DNA of 64,000 bases from Roseiarcus fermentans (GTDB lineage Bacteria; Pseudomonadota; Alphaproteobacteria; Rhizobiales; Beijerinckiaceae), in contig NZ_QNRK01000007.1 in assembly GCF_003315135.1 (NCBI RefSeq), forward strand, positions 89,967 through 153,966, given 5' to 3'. Shown here piece by piece: positions 27,279-37,146 of the stretch. The notes beneath the pieces are model-generated. The model saw nothing but the letters and a program-made list of their open reading frames with translations, had not been told where the DNA came from and did no database searches. Each line of letters starts with the position of its first letter. The first letter of the stretch is position 1. The position numbers and the translations under genes were made by a program.

Positions 27279-29836
27279 GCGAGACCCGTGATCTTTTCGG
27301 CGCGGCCCTGACCGGCCCCGTGCAGGAAATATCGCGCGGCGATCGCGTTCGCCAGCAGCAGCAACCGCTGCTCGATCGCGAGAATCCGAGCGTCGTCCAA
27401 CATCTCGGCGCGTTCGGTGTCGAGGTCTGCGCGAAGCGCCGTCGTCAGCCTCCGCGGCTCCTCGAGGATTCCGTCGCGCCGGAGCACGGGAAGCGTCGCG
27501 ATTCCTTCGTCGATCCGGTTGACCTGAAAGACCACCGAGCGCGGATTGAACGGGTCGAGGAGCGCCATGTCGCGCACCGGCGCGAGGGCGACGCCGACGA
27601 GATAGCGGGAGCTGTAGGTGATCTGCGAATCGATCAAGTCGAGCATGACGCCGAGCGTCTGATCGGTCGCGTCGGCGCCGGCGAACTGGCGAAGCAGCCG
27701 GCAGGTGTTCGCGCCGCGCTCGACGCATCGCCCCATGACGTAGAAGACCCATCCCGCGCCACGGTTGAAATTCTCGTCGAACAGCCCCGAGAGCGCGGCG
27801 ATCACCGTCAGGCCTTCTTCCGTCAGGTCGACGACTTCGCCCGCCGACAGCCGACGACCCGGGGACGGATTGATCACCGTTTCCAGCCGGCCGATGAGCT
27901 CCCAGGTCTTGTTGGTCAACCGTTCGCGAATGACGGACGCTGCGGCGCGGGCCGAGCGCGCCAGCGACAGCGCCGAACCATAGTGAACGGAATCGCGCAG
28001 GCCCTGTGCGCTGGCTTCGGCGGCGCCGTCCTTGAGCGCGGCCGCGTCGACCGCCCCCCAGCCGACCAGAACGCCCATCAGCCGGTCGAGGGCCTGACGC
28101 CCGACCCGCACGGGCGCGTCGGGATCGACCGAGCGGGCGGCCAGACACCTCACCACCCGCAGCGTCGCTTCCGTTCGCTCGAGGTAGCGGCCGAACCAGA
28201 ACAGATTGTCCGCCGCCCGGCTGGGCAGATTGCCCAACAGCCGGGTGATCCGGACGCTGTCGGCGCTCGGGAGCAGGCTCGACGCCTCGACCGGGTTCTC
28301 GGCGAGCACCCAGACGTCGGCGGATTCGACGCCCTGGCCCATCGAGACGGCGCGGGCGTCGAGCTGGTCGGAGATGCGGCAGAAGCCGCCGGGCATCACC
28401 CGCCAGCCGTCCGGGGTCGCAGCGCAGTACACCCGCAGCACGAACGGACGAGGCTCGATGCCGTCCTCGACCCACCGCGGGGTGGTCGACAGGCGCACGA
28501 CCTCCTGTCCGACGTAGTCCATGCCGCGGGCGGCGATCGCATCGCGCAACCGCGCCCGCTCCCGCGGCGACAATTCCTCGCCGATGACGCTCGAACGCCC
28601 CTTCATCCCGGGCAAGGCGTTGCCGAACGCCGGCGCGATCGAAATGGAATCGAACTCGTCGAGCACCCGCTCGCGTTCCTGAGGCTGGCCGCACCACCAG
28701 GTGGCGGTGTTCGGCATCATGAGGTCCTCTCCGAGCAGACCTCGGGCGAGCGCGGGCAGGAAGGCGAGCATTGCGCGCGATTCGATAAACCCTGTTCCCG
28801 GCATGTTTTCGACCGAGACCCCGCCCTGCCGGATCGCCTCGAGCATCCCGGGGACGCCGATGCGCGACGAGGCGTTCAGTTCCAGCGGGTCGCACCAGTC
28901 GGCGTCGACGTGCCGCCAGATCACGTCGCACCGCTTGAGGCCGGCGATCGTTCGGACGAACACCCGCCCCTCGCGCATGACGAGGTCGTCGCCCTCGACC
29001 AGCAGGAAACCGAGATAGCGGGCGAGGTAAGCCTGCTCCGAGTAGGTCAGGCTCATCGGCCCGGGGCTGAGGATCGCGATCCGAGGCTCGGAGCGTTGGC
29101 CGCCCGATTTGAGACCGGCGCCCAGCGACCGGAAGAACGGCGCGAGCCGCTGAACATTCAGTTGCGAATAAAGGTCGGAAAACACCTGGGAGACGACCAG
29201 GCGGTTCTCGAGCGCGTAGCCGCAGCCGGACGGCGCCTGGGTCCGGTCGCCCAGCGCCCACCAATCTCCGTCGGGTCCGCGTCCGATGTCGACCGCGTAG
29301 AGTCGCAGCCCCCGGCCGCCCGGAGGCGTCACGCCGTGCATCGAAGGGAGGTAGTCCACCGAGCCCGTGACCGCCGCCGCCGGAAGGGCGCCGCTGGCGA
29401 TCAGGCTGCCGCCGCCGTAAACGTCGGCGAGCACGCGTTCCAGCAATTCGGCGCGCTGAGCGACCCCTTGCGCGATCCGCCGCCACTCGGCCTCGGTAAT
29501 CAGCAGAGGAAGCCGGCCCATCGGCCAGACCCGCTCGTCCTTCTCGCCGACGACGCGGTAGGACAAGCCGCGATTGCGGATCCGTCGGTCCGCCGCGGCG
29601 AAGCGTTGCCGCAGTTCGCTCTGATCGAACGCCGCGAAAGCCGCCAGCATCCGGCGCCAGTGTGGACGACTGCGGCCGTCGGCGTCGACGAATTCGTCGG
29701 GAATGCCGGGAAGCGGCGCGTAAGCCTTGGTCCAGGCTTCGAGCCGCATCAGGGCGCGATCGTCGGAGACGACTGCGGTGTTCGATCGTCCTGGCACGCG
29801 AGCCCCGTCATCCTCAGCGAGTGAGCGGCGCCGCAT
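27275..29836 (-). CDS. Circularly permuted ATP-grasp and alpha-E domain fusion protein
   Basis: About 850 residues. The first part (through ISDQLDARAVSMGQG) is a circularly permuted ATP-grasp type 2 domain with SPGPMSLTYSEQAYLARYLG and GTGFIESRAMLAF. The second part, from NLPSRAADNLFWFGRYLERT to the end, is an alpha-E domain. In many genomes these are two separate genes; here they are fused. The family is predicted to form peptide bonds in an uncharacterised pathway together with the transglutaminase downstream. The start is uncertain: ATG at 29836, GTG at 29797 or ATG at 29749; homology-like sequence begins only near TKAYAPLPGIPDEF. Confidence 0.88.
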   Translation of the reverse strand: MRRRSLAEDDGARVPGRSNTAVVSDDRALMRLEAWTKAYAPLPGIPDEFVDADGRSRPHWRRMLAAFAAFDQSELRQRFAAADRRIRNRGLSYRVVGEKDERVWPMGRLPLLITEAEWRRIAQGVAQRAELLERVLADVYGGGSLIASGALPAAAVTGSVDYLPSMHGVTPPGGRGLRLYAVDIGRGPDGDWWALGDRTQAPSGCGYALENRLVVSQVFSDLYSQLNVQRLAPFFRSLGAGLKSGGQRSEPRIAILSPGPMSLTYSEQAYLARYLGFLLVEGDDLVMREGRVFVRTIAGLKRCDVIWRHVDADWCDPLELNASSRIGVPGMLEAIRQGGVSVENMPGTGFIESRAMLAFLPALARGLLGEDLMMPNTATWWCGQPQERERVLDEFDSISIAPAFGNALPGMKGRSSVIGEELSPRERARLRDAIAARGMDYVGQEVVRLSTTPRWVEDGIEPRPFVLRVYCAATPDGWRVMPGGFCRISDQLDARAVSMGQGVESADVWVLAENPVEASSLLPSADSVRITRLLGNLPSRAADNLFWFGRYLERTEATLRVVRCLAARSVDPDAPVRVGRQALDRLMGVLVGWGAVDAAALKDGAAEASAQGLRDSVHYGSALSLARSARAAASVIRERLTNKTWELIGRLETVINPSPGRRLSAGEVVDLTEEGLTVIAALSGLFDENFNRGAGWVFYVMGRCVERGANTCRLLRQFAGADATDQTLGVMLDLIDSQITYSSRYLVGVALAPVRDMALLDPFNPRSVVFQVNRIDEGIATLPVLRRDGILEEPRRLTTALRADLDTERAEMLDDARILAIEQRLLLLANAIAARYFLHGAGQGRAEKITGLA

Positions 29837-29986
29837 CCCCGTAGCCGCTCGAAGCGGGACTATGCCCCCCAAAGCGATCCGACGCCAGCGCAGGGCGCCG
29901 CCCGGAGCGCCGGCGGACGTGGGGCGGCTTGGCGAAGCTGCCCGTCGCGCCTATGTTGAAGTCGAACCAACCCAGGAACCAGCGCC

Positions 29987-30505
29987 TTGATCACGTTCAT
30001 TCAGCGATTGGGTCTCGCCGCGGCCGTCATGCTCGCTTGCTCGGCGGTCAAGGCGGATTCCCTCGACCCGGACCTGATTTTTCGCAAGTCGACGACCTTC
30101 AATGTCCTGACCCCGAACGACAAGCTCGCGGTCTATGGGGTCGACGACCCCATCGTGGAGGGAGTCGCGTGCCACTATACGGCGCCGGAAAAGGGCGGCG
30201 TGTCCGGTGCGCTCGGATTGGCGGAGCAGACCTCGGACATCTCGCTGGCGTGCCGGCAGTACGGTCCGATCAAGTTCAAGGAAAAATTCTCGCAGGGCGA
30301 CGTCGTCTTCAGCGAGCGCCGGTCGATCTTTTTCAAGAAAATGCAGATCGTGCGAGGCTGCGATGCGAAGCGGAACATCCTGGTCTACATGACCTATAGC
30401 GACAAGCTCGTCGAAGGGTCGCCGAAAAACTCCACCTCGTCGGTCCCCGTCGCGCCGTGGGGGAATTCCGGGGACGTGCCGAGATGCTCGGATTACCTGC
30501 GCTGA
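29987..30505 (+). CDS. creA: CreA family periplasmic protein
   Basis: The 172-residue product has a signal peptide (LGLAAAVMLACSAVKA) and the CreA core: FNVLTPNDKLAVYGVDDPIV, then GVACHYTAPEKGG and LACRQYGPI. CreA is a conserved secreted protein of unknown function. The start is a TTG at 29987 with AGGA upstream; no better start fits the signal peptide. Confidence 0.88.
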   Translation: MITFIQRLGLAAAVMLACSAVKADSLDPDLIFRKSTTFNVLTPNDKLAVYGVDDPIVEGVACHYTAPEKGGVSGALGLAEQTSDISLACRQYGPIKFKEKFSQGDVVFSERRSIFFKKMQIVRGCDAKRNILVYMTYSDKLVEGSPKNSTSSVPVAPWGNSGDVPRCSDYLR

Positions 30506-30508
30506 CCG

Positions 30509-30796
30509 TCACTCGCCGCAGGTGATGAAATAGGGGCGGTCTCCGGCGCCGTCGACGCCTGCAGACCGGCCGAAGCTCACCGCTTCGCCTCGGCCCTTGG
30601 CCTGGCACCAGGCCTCGGCGACATCGCGCCCGCACTCGCCGCCTTCCGCGAGACAGTCTTCGACGCCGTATCCTTGCGCCGCCGCGATGACGAACGTGCT
30701 GGTTTCCCGCGCCATCGAGTCGACCGAGACGGCGACGAGGAGGGCGATCGCCAGCGGGACGGCGAACGCAGAACGAAGGAGCGCCAAAATCGCCAT
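30509..30796 (-). CDS. Small secreted hypothetical protein
   Basis: A 95-residue protein with a clear N-terminal hydrophobic signal (AFAVPLAIALLVAVSVDSMA) and four cysteines in the mature part (EDCLAEGGECGRD, AWCQAKGRG, FITCGE), suggesting two disulfide bonds in the periplasm. I do not recognise a family. It is convergent with creA, three bases apart. Confidence 0.7.
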   Translation of the reverse strand: MAILALLRSAFAVPLAIALLVAVSVDSMARETSTFVIAAAQGYGVEDCLAEGGECGRDVAEAWCQAKGRGEAVSFGRSAGVDGAGDRPYFITCGE

Positions 30797-30927
30797 AACC
30801 TATCCTTGGGGAAGTCCAGCGAGGCGCAAGTTTGGGGCGCATGGCTAAACGCGGGGTTAACGACCGTCGCCGGACTGCGCGATCCGACGGCCAGCCGTTC
30901 TCGGCGCGCGGCGTTGGCGGCTGAAAA

Positions 30928-32202
30928 TCAGGCCGCCGGAGGCGGCGTTCCCCTGAAGCGTTGCGCCAGTCCGCCCGTCACGCTGCCGGTCGTCGGCAAC
31001 GTGGGAATGAGACAGGCCTGCAACGAGTGATAGATGTCGTTTTTCCCAAAGAACGGGTTGGCGTTCGGGCGAAGCGACTCGTCAAGCTGGGCCCGCCAGC
31101 CGCCGTTCTCGCGATCGATGAAGCGAGTCGCCACGAAACTCCAGACCCGCCGATACCAGTCCTCGTAGAGCGGCTCGGCGAATATGGCGTTGAGGAACGA
31201 GGCCGCGCCGATCGCTTCGCAGCACGGCCACCAATACCGATCGCGGATACGGGGGCGACCGTCCCACTCGAGGGTGTAATAAAACCCGCCCGCCGGGTCC
31301 CAGCCGTCTTCCGTCGCTCTTTGAAAGAGCGACCGGGAAGCGCCGGGCAGCCAGTCGAGCTTTCGCCCCCCGAGTTCCCAAAGCTGGAGCAGAAGCCGCG
31401 ACCATTCCAAGGAATGGCCCGGCGTCGTGCCATAGGGCCGGAACATCGGGCTGCCCGAATAGTCCCTGTCGATCGTCCAGTCCGACTTGAAATGCTCCGG
31501 CAGGCGCCAATCGTTTTCGCCCGCGTTGATCCGGACGATGCGGTCGGCCACCCGCTCGGCCATGCGAAGGTAGGTCGAATCGTTAGTGGCCTCGAAGGCG
31601 GCCATGAGCGCCTCGGTCAGATGCATGTTGGAGTTCTGGCCGCGGTAATCGTCGAAGGAACGCCAGTCGCGCGTGAACTCCTCCGCGACCGCGCCGAACC
31701 GCTCTTCCCAGAATCGGTCGCTGATGACGGTGGAAATGTCGGTGAGCAGGCGTTCGGCGTCCGGGTGGCCGGCGACTTTCGCGCTCGAGGCGGCGAGCAG
31801 GACGAACGCGTGGCCGTACGCCTGTTTGATGCTGTCCGTCGGGCCCTCGTATCCCACCCCCCAGAAATATCCGCCGCGCTCCGCGTCGCGATGGCCGTTC
31901 CAAAGGAAGTCCATGCCGTGGTCGACGATCGCGTCCGCGCCAGGGCGGCCCATCAGATGGGCGATCGAGAAGGCGTGGACGATCCGGGTGGTGGCGAACA
32001 AGTATCGCGCCGGCGGCGCGCCCGCTCCCCAGCCCGGAGGCGTCGGCCGGCCGAGATCGTCGAGGTCGTAGAACCCCCCGAGCGGATTGACGAGATTGCG
32101 CTCGTAGAAGGCGAACAGCGCCTCGACCTGCTGATCGAGCCAGCGCTGATGGCTCGGCAGGGCGACCCACCGGGCGTCCGCAGTCACGGCGAAGGTTTTC
32201 AT
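30928..32202 (-). CDS. AGE family epimerase/isomerase
   Basis: This 424-residue protein has the (alpha/alpha)6-barrel features of the N-acylglucosamine 2-epimerase family: GGFYDLDDLGRPTPP, YGHAFVLLAASSAKVAGHP, GQNSNMHLTEALMAAFE, GTTPGHSLEWSRLLLQLWE and RYWWPCCEAIGAASFL. The histidines in these stretches are the expected catalytic ones. Family members isomerise glucose/mannose, sulfoquinovose or N-acyl sugars; the substrate here is open, though YihS/mannose-isomerase-like relatives seem closest. It is divergent from purD. Confidence 0.9.
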   Translation of the reverse strand: MKTFAVTADARWVALPSHQRWLDQQVEALFAFYERNLVNPLGGFYDLDDLGRPTPPGWGAGAPPARYLFATTRIVHAFSIAHLMGRPGADAIVDHGMDFLWNGHRDAERGGYFWGVGYEGPTDSIKQAYGHAFVLLAASSAKVAGHPDAERLLTDISTVISDRFWEERFGAVAEEFTRDWRSFDDYRGQNSNMHLTEALMAAFEATNDSTYLRMAERVADRIVRINAGENDWRLPEHFKSDWTIDRDYSGSPMFRPYGTTPGHSLEWSRLLLQLWELGGRKLDWLPGASRSLFQRATEDGWDPAGGFYYTLEWDGRPRIRDRYWWPCCEAIGAASFLNAIFAEPLYEDWYRRVWSFVATRFIDRENGGWRAQLDESLRPNANPFFGKNDIYHSLQACLIPTLPTTGSVTGGLAQRFRGTPPPAA

Positions 32203-32364
32203 GTCGGATCGGCTCTATCGGGGAAACGAATCCAACCGACAATGCTATGCAAGGGCGAGTCTGCGCAAGACGGTCTCGCGCCGACGACTTGATCGGGAGC
32301 CGCGACCCGGTCAATGGGTGCGACCGCGGTGTCCGCTCACGCCGCCAACCAGTGGAAGGCCCGG

Positions 32365-33648
32365 ATGAACGTTTTGATTCTCGGCTCGGGCGGTCGCGAG
32401 CACGCGCTGGCGCGCGCCTGCGCCCGGTCTCCCGCGATCGGCAAGCTCATGGTGGCGCCGGGAAACCCGGGATGCGCTCAGGTGGCCGAGACTCATCCCG
32501 TCGATCTCGGCGACCATGGCCAGATCCTCGCGCTCTGCCGGCGGCACGCGATCGATCTCGTTGTCGTCGGGCCGGAGGCGCCCCTGGTGGCCGGCCTCGC
32601 CGACGATCTCGCGAGGCAAGGCGTCGCCTGTTTCGGGCCGTCCGCGGCGGCGGCGAGGCTCGAGGGATCCAAGGGATTCGCGAAGGATTTCTGCCGGGAG
32701 TTCGGCGTCCCGACGGCCGACTATCGCCGCTTCCGCAGCGGCGTCGAGGCGAAGGCCTATCTTCGCGAGCGCGGCGCGCCGATCGTGGTGAAGGCCGATG
32801 GTCTGGCGGCTGGAAAGGGCGTGGTCGTCGCTGAAACCGTCGAGGAAGCGGAGAAGGCGGTCGACGCGCTGCTGCCGGCCGGATCCACGCCCGGCGCCGA
32901 GGTGGTGATCGAGGAGGTTCTCGAGGGTGAAGAGGTGTCGTTCTTCGCCCTCTGCGACGGGTCCGTCGCCGCGCCGTTCGCCAGCGCGCAGGATCACAAG
33001 CGCGTCGGCGAGGGGGACACCGGGCCGAACACCGGCGGAATGGGCGCCTATTCGCCGGCCTCGATCATGACGCCCGAGATGACCGAGCGGGTCATGCGGG
33101 AGATCGTGACGCCGACGGTCGAGGGCATGGCGCGACGGGGAACCCCGTTTCGCGGCGTGCTGTTCGTGGGGCTCATGATCGGAAGGGACGGGCCGAAGGT
33201 CATTGAATTCAATGTCCGGTTCGGCGATCCGGAAACCGAGGCCATTCTCGAGCGGCTGTCCGACGACTTGCCGCCGTGGCTCGCCGCCTGCGCCGCGGGG
33301 ACGCTGCCGCAGGGTTCGCCGGCCTTTCGTCCCGAGGCGGCCTTGACGGTGGTCATGGCGGCACGAGGCTATCCGGGGGAGCCCATGAAGGGGTCGAGAA
33401 TCCTTGGGCTCGACGAGGCCGGGCGGGTTCCCGGCGTCGTCGTCCTGCACGCCGGAACCCGACAGGCCGGCGAGGCCATCGTCGCGGACGGGGGCCGGGT
33501 GCTGGCCGTGACCGCGATCGGGCGCACGGTCGGGGAGGCGCAGGAGCGCGCCTATCGAGCCATTCAGCGCATCGAATGGCCGGAAGGATTCTGTCGCAAG
33601 GACATCGGCTGGCGCGCAGTGGCGCGGGAGACGGAGCTCGGGTCTTGA
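32365..33648 (+). CDS. purD: Phosphoribosylamine-glycine ligase
   Basis: A 427-residue ATP-grasp enzyme beginning [18 protein letters not shown], with [15 protein letters not shown], the [13 protein letters not shown] stretch, [10 protein letters not shown] and [15 protein letters not shown]. It joins glycine to phosphoribosylamine in purine synthesis. The ATG at 32365 follows GTGGAAGG. Its stop overlaps the TTG start of the patatin gene downstream. Confidence 0.98.
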   Translation: MNVLILGSGGREHALARACARSPAIGKLMVAPGNPGCAQVAETHPVDLGDHGQILALCRRHAIDLVVVGPEAPLVAGLADDLARQGVACFGPSAAAARLEGSKGFAKDFCREFGVPTADYRRFRSGVEAKAYLRERGAPIVVKADGLAAGKGVVVAETVEEAEKAVDALLPAGSTPGAEVVIEEVLEGEEVSFFALCDGSVAAPFASAQDHKRVGEGDTGPNTGGMGAYSPASIMTPEMTERVMREIVTPTVEGMARRGTPFRGVLFVGLMIGRDGPKVIEFNVRFGDPETEAILERLSDDLPPWLAACAAGTLPQGSPAFRPEAALTVVMAARGYPGEPMKGSRILGLDEAGRVPGVVVLHAGTRQAGEAIVADGGRVLAVTAIGRTVGEAQERAYRAIQRIEWPEGFCRKDIGWRAVARETELGS

Positions 33649-34517
33649 CGCCGGGGGCCGATCTCGCCAGGCGCGGCGGGCGCCCATCGATAGCGGTTGC
33701 GCTCGGCAGCGGCGGCGCCCGGGGGATCGCTCATGTCGCCGTCCTCGAAACGCTCGACGAACTCGGGATTCGCCCGACCGCCATCGCCGGAACCTCGATG
33801 GGCGCGGTGATCGGCGCCGCCTACGCCGCCGGCATCGAGGCGCGCGCCATCCGCTCCCACGTGCTGAAGGTTCTGCGAAACCGCTCCAATGTGATGGGGA
33901 AATTGCTGAGGGCCAGGGTCGGACGCTTCGCCGATCTCGTGCTGCGCGGTCGAGGCAATCCGGTGTTGCTGGATCCGGAGATTTTTCTCGAGCTGTTCTG
34001 GCCGGCCGGCGTCCCCAATTCGTTCGAGGAGCTCGCGATCCAGACGATCGTGGTCGCGACCAACTATTCGCTCCGCAACGAAGCCGTGTTTCAGTCCGGA
34101 TCGCTCACCGCCGCCGTCGCCGGCTCGATGGCCATTCCCGGGCTGTTCCGCCCGGTCGATTGCGATGGCGATCTCCTGATCGACGGCGGCGCTGTGAATC
34201 CGCTGCCCTACGACCACCTGTTCGATCTCGCCGATATCGTGATTGCGGTCGACGTCACCTTCGGCGGCCGGTCGCGCCGGCGCCGCGCGCCCACGCCCCT
34301 CGAATCGATGTTCGGCGCGGCGCAAATCATGCAAGGGGCCATCACCGCGCAGAAGGTCAAGCGGCGACCGCCCGACATCCTGATCCGACCGCGGGTCGAG
34401 CAATTCGGTCTTCTCGATTTTTTCCGCGCGAGCCACATCCTGCGCGCTGCGGAAGCCAGCAAGGACGAGATGCGCGAGGCGATCAGTTCGCGTCTGGCGG
34501 CGACGGCGCGGGCATGA
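33645..34517 (+). CDS. Patatin-like phospholipase (RssA-like)
   Basis: A 290-residue patatin with oxyanion loop ALGSGGARGIAHV, nucleophile elbow IAGTSMGAVIGAAY (GxSxG) and the DGG of the catalytic dyad (LLIDGGAVNPLPYD). It should hydrolyse acyl esters of lipids. The TTG at 33645 overlaps the purD stop codon and has GGAG in front, which fits coupling to purD. Its last 35 bases overlap the convergent fmt gene. Confidence 0.88.
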   Translation: MTPGADLARRGGRPSIAVALGSGGARGIAHVAVLETLDELGIRPTAIAGTSMGAVIGAAYAAGIEARAIRSHVLKVLRNRSNVMGKLLRARVGRFADLVLRGRGNPVLLDPEIFLELFWPAGVPNSFEELAIQTIVVATNYSLRNEAVFQSGSLTAAVAGSMAIPGLFRPVDCDGDLLIDGGAVNPLPYDHLFDLADIVIAVDVTFGGRSRRRRAPTPLESMFGAAQIMQGAITAQKVKRRPPDILIRPRVEQFGLLDFFRASHILRAAEASKDEMREAISSRLAATARA

Positions 34518-35439
34518 ACGCGGCGCCGACGGGAATGGATTCCCTGCGCATCAGGATTTCGCCCGAGACCGCCGTGCGGCCGGCGCGTTGTCCTTCGACG
34601 ATTCGCAGCGCGCCCGTCCCGCACGCGACCGTCATCGCCCGGTCGAGAATCGTTCCCGGCGCGCCGGTCGCGTCGGTGGTTTCCGCGCGCAGGATCTTCA
34701 CGCGCTCGGGCGAGCCCCGGAAGACGAGACTCGCGTAGGCGCCGGGGGCAGGCGAGAGGCCGTGGATATGGTTCCGGATCGACTCGGCGTCGCCGCGCCA
34801 GTCGATCTCGCACTCGCGCTTGTCGATCTTGTGCGCATAGCAGGCTCCGGCGCCCGGCTGGTCCCGGAATTCGAGCCGTCCCTCCTCCAGCGCGGTCAGG
34901 CCGCGCACGGCGAGCTCGGCTGCGAGTTGCGCGAGACGCGCCGTCAGATCGCCCGCGGTGTCCTCGGGCCGAATCGGGACGACCTCGCGCATCGCGACCG
35001 GGCCGGTGTCCAGTCCCGCCTCCATCCGCATCAGGTCGACGCCGGTCTCCCGGTCGCCCGCCATGATGGCGCGCTGGATCGGAGCGGCGCCGCGCCAGCG
35101 CGGCAGAAGCGAGCCGTGCAGATTGAGACAGCCGAATCGCGGCGCGGCGAGAATCTCGGGCGGCAACAGCAGGCCGTAGGCGATCACGAGGCCGATGTCC
35201 GCCGCATGGCTTCGGAACGTCTCGCGGGCTTCGGCCGACCGCAGGGTCGGCGGCGTGTGGACAGGAATGCCGAAGGATTCCGCTGCTTCGTGCACCGGCG
35301 TTTTGCGGATCTCGAGGCCGCGACGGCCGCCCGGCTTCGGGGCGCGCGTATAGACCGCGACCACGTCGCGCCCGGCGTCGACGACCCGGCGCAGGGTCGG
35401 AACGGAAAATTCCGGCGCTCCCATGAAGACAACCCGCAT
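34483..35439 (-). CDS. fmt: Methionyl-tRNA formyltransferase
   Basis: The 318-residue protein has MRVVFMGAPEFSVPTLRR, the catalytic region NLHGSLLPRWRGAAPIQRAI with Asn and His, and LMRMEAGLDTGPVAMRE, followed by the C-terminal OB-fold domain. It formylates initiator Met-tRNA. The peptide deformylase gene that usually neighbours fmt is not visible. It overlaps the patatin gene tail to tail and is divergent from ybgC. Confidence 0.97.
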   Translation of the reverse strand: MRVVFMGAPEFSVPTLRRVVDAGRDVVAVYTRAPKPGGRRGLEIRKTPVHEAAESFGIPVHTPPTLRSAEARETFRSHAADIGLVIAYGLLLPPEILAAPRFGCLNLHGSLLPRWRGAAPIQRAIMAGDRETGVDLMRMEAGLDTGPVAMREVVPIRPEDTAGDLTARLAQLAAELAVRGLTALEEGRLEFRDQPGAGACYAHKIDKRECEIDWRGDAESIRNHIHGLSPAPGAYASLVFRGSPERVKILRAETTDATGAPGTILDRAMTVACGTGALRIVEGQRAGRTAVSGEILMRRESIPVGAAFMPAPSPPDAN

Positions 35440-35563
35440 GCCGGCCGGATAGCATCCTTCGGAAAAGCCGTCAAAGCCGCTGGCGGCGCCGATCCTTCCG
35501 GGTCATAAGGCGCTCTGCTGGAGTTTGCGGGCGAGGTCGAGCCGGCGACGAGGGGCGCGCGAA

Positions 35564-35974
35564 GTGAGCGATCGACTGACCGGACGTCTGGGCGTCAGGG
35601 TTTACTACGAAGACACAGATTTTTCCGGCAGGGTCTACCACGCGTCCTATCTCCGCTTTCTCGAGCGCGGACGGACCGAGTGGCTGCGCGGCTTCGGCTT
35701 CGGACACCGCGAGATCGCCGGCGCGACGGGGGTCGTGTTCGCGGTCCGGCGCCTGCAGATCGAGTACCTGGCGCCCGCGCTCATGGACGACCTGCTCGAC
35801 GTCGAGACGCGCGTCTCGGACGTTCGCGGCGCCTCGCTCGCGTTTCGTCAGCGGATCGTGCGCGACAGCCGCGAGCTCGTGACGGCCGCGGTTCTGGTCG
35901 CGGCCATTCGCGACGACCGGCCGGCGCGAATTCCCGATTCCTTGCGGCGCGCAATCGTTCAGGGCGCGGCGTGA
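35564..35974 (+). CDS. ybgC: Tol-Pal system-associated acyl-CoA thioesterase
   Basis: A 136-residue hot-dog-fold thioesterase: RVYYEDTDFSGRVYHASYLR contains the catalytic aspartate, followed by FLERGRTEWLRGFGF. YbgC hydrolyses acyl-CoA and usually opens the ybgC-tolQRAB-pal cluster. Here the next 25 kb is phage, so tolQ does not follow. The GTG at 35564 with an upstream GAGG gives the normal N-terminus. Confidence 0.93.
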   Translation: MSDRLTGRLGVRVYYEDTDFSGRVYHASYLRFLERGRTEWLRGFGFGHREIAGATGVVFAVRRLQIEYLAPALMDDLLDVETRVSDVRGASLAFRQRIVRDSRELVTAAVLVAAIRDDRPARIPDSLRRAIVQGAA

Positions 35975-35987
35975 CGTCGACCGGGCT

Positions 35988-36347
35988 TCACGCCCGCCGG
36001 GGATCGAAGGCGCGATCGAAACGCGAAACCAGCGAATCGAGGCGCTCGCCCAGCCGAAGCTCCAGATCATGGATATCGGAGCGATTGGGCAGGGCGCCGA
36101 TCGTTTCGCGAAGGCGATAGTGTTCCTCGTGGAGCGCCGCCAGGCGCTCGGCCAGGCGAAGCACGGCCGACTCGGCGTTCGACTGGGCCGCGTCGAGATC
36201 GCGCCGATGTTGCCGGACGGCGATCTCCATCGTGTGCAGGCGCATCGTGAGCCGCCACACGAAGGCGGCGGCGCTGGCCCCGATCGAGGCGAGGCCCGCG
36301 ACGGCCCACTCGAGAAATCCCCATGGCGCGTTGTCAGGCGGCGTCAT
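35988..36347 (-). CDS. Phage protein with one membrane span and coiled coil (spanin-like candidate)
   Basis: A 119-residue protein with one N-terminal hydrophobic segment (FLEWAVAGLASIGASAAAFVW) and a long charged helical part (HRRDLDAAQSNAESAVLRLA and following) ending in ELRLGERLDSLV. This layout fits an inner-membrane spanin (Rz-like) or another lysis-cassette membrane protein. It is the last gene of the phage operon, facing ybgC. No family name can be given. Confidence 0.6.
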   Translation of the reverse strand: MTPPDNAPWGFLEWAVAGLASIGASAAAFVWRLTMRLHTMEIAVRQHRRDLDAAQSNAESAVLRLAERLAALHEEHYRLRETIGALPNRSDIHDLELRLGERLDSLVSRFDRAFDPRRA

Positions 36348-36520
36348 CTGCGACCTCCAGATTCTCTCGGAGCGGCTGCTCGCGTGTCGAGCGCGCCGCC
36401 GAGCTGACGGATATTTGCGCGGGCGCTCCCGCCCGTCGCGGCGGAGCCGCGGGCGACGTCACGACCGGAATCGTTTCGAGGCGAGGGCGCGGCCTCGACG
36501 GTGAGGGCGCCGGCGCTCTC

Positions 36521-36916
36521 CTATCGCAGCCAGCGGCCGCGGGTTTCGTCCGACGCGCGAGTCTGCGCGTCCGCGATCGGATTCCGGTCGGGACGGATGC
36601 GACCGGCCGCGACGCCCTCGGCGATCAGAGCGACGACGGCGGGGGCGTACGCGGCGAACACAGCCGCGCCGGGCAGGGCGGAGAGGCCCGCGGCGAGGGC
36701 TGCGTCGGCGATCGTCTCGACATCGCCGGCCGAGGCGCGGTCCTCGACGACGTCGAGCACGGCCCGGCCCACGCCGAGCGCCGCCTCGCCGAAGGCGCGC
36801 CAGTCGTGCGCGCCGGGCGGACGGACGTCCGGCGCGGCCGGCGTCGCCGGACGAGCGGATCCGGCGCGGGCCAGCAGCGCGCGCAGAACCGCTCCGAGGG
36901 CCGGGGCGATCGTCAC
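36521..36916 (-). CDS. Hypothetical phage protein
   Basis: A 131-residue alanine-rich protein. The central part (ALAAGLSALPGAAVFAAYAPAVVALIAEGV) is hydrophobic, and the C-terminal tail is charged (DRNPIADAQTRASDETRGRW). Its start overlaps the end of the lipoprotein gene upstream, so it belongs to the same lysis-end operon. Function unknown. Confidence 0.6.
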   Translation of the reverse strand: MTIAPALGAVLRALLARAGSARPATPAAPDVRPPGAHDWRAFGEAALGVGRAVLDVVEDRASAGDVETIADAALAAGLSALPGAAVFAAYAPAVVALIAEGVAAGRIRPDRNPIADAQTRASDETRGRWLR

Positions 36917-37146
36917 CGTCCCGCCGCCGCCGTTGCGAGGCCGGCGCAGGTGTCGTCCGTCGCCGTGTTCACGGTGGCCGCGGTCGCAGCGGCGCCGCCC
37001 CTGGCGACGTCTTTCGCGACCTTCGTTCCGGCCTCTGCCAGCGCGCAGGCGGTCGAGAGCCTTTGCGGCAGGGTGCTGCAGCCGGCGAGCGGGAGGGCGG
37101 CGAGCCCGAGAAGGGTCGCGCCGCCGATGACGGCCAGACGGCTCAT
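36913..37146 (-). CDS. Small phage lipoprotein
   Basis: A 77-residue protein with a lipoprotein signal: a hydrophobic stretch and the lipobox LAGC at residues 20-23. In the lysis region of a phage, a small lipoprotein may be an outer-membrane spanin, but this is inferred from position. It overlaps its neighbours by four bases on both sides, a sign of coupled translation. Confidence 0.62.
   Translation of the reverse strand: MSRLAVIGGATLLGLAALPLAGCSTLPQRLSTACALAEAGTKVAKDVARGGAAATAATVNTATDDTCAGLATAAAGR

Noticed and set aside
27320..29824. Long plus-strand frame opposite the ATP-grasp gene
   Set aside because: Shadow frame rich in Arg, Gly and Asp without motifs.
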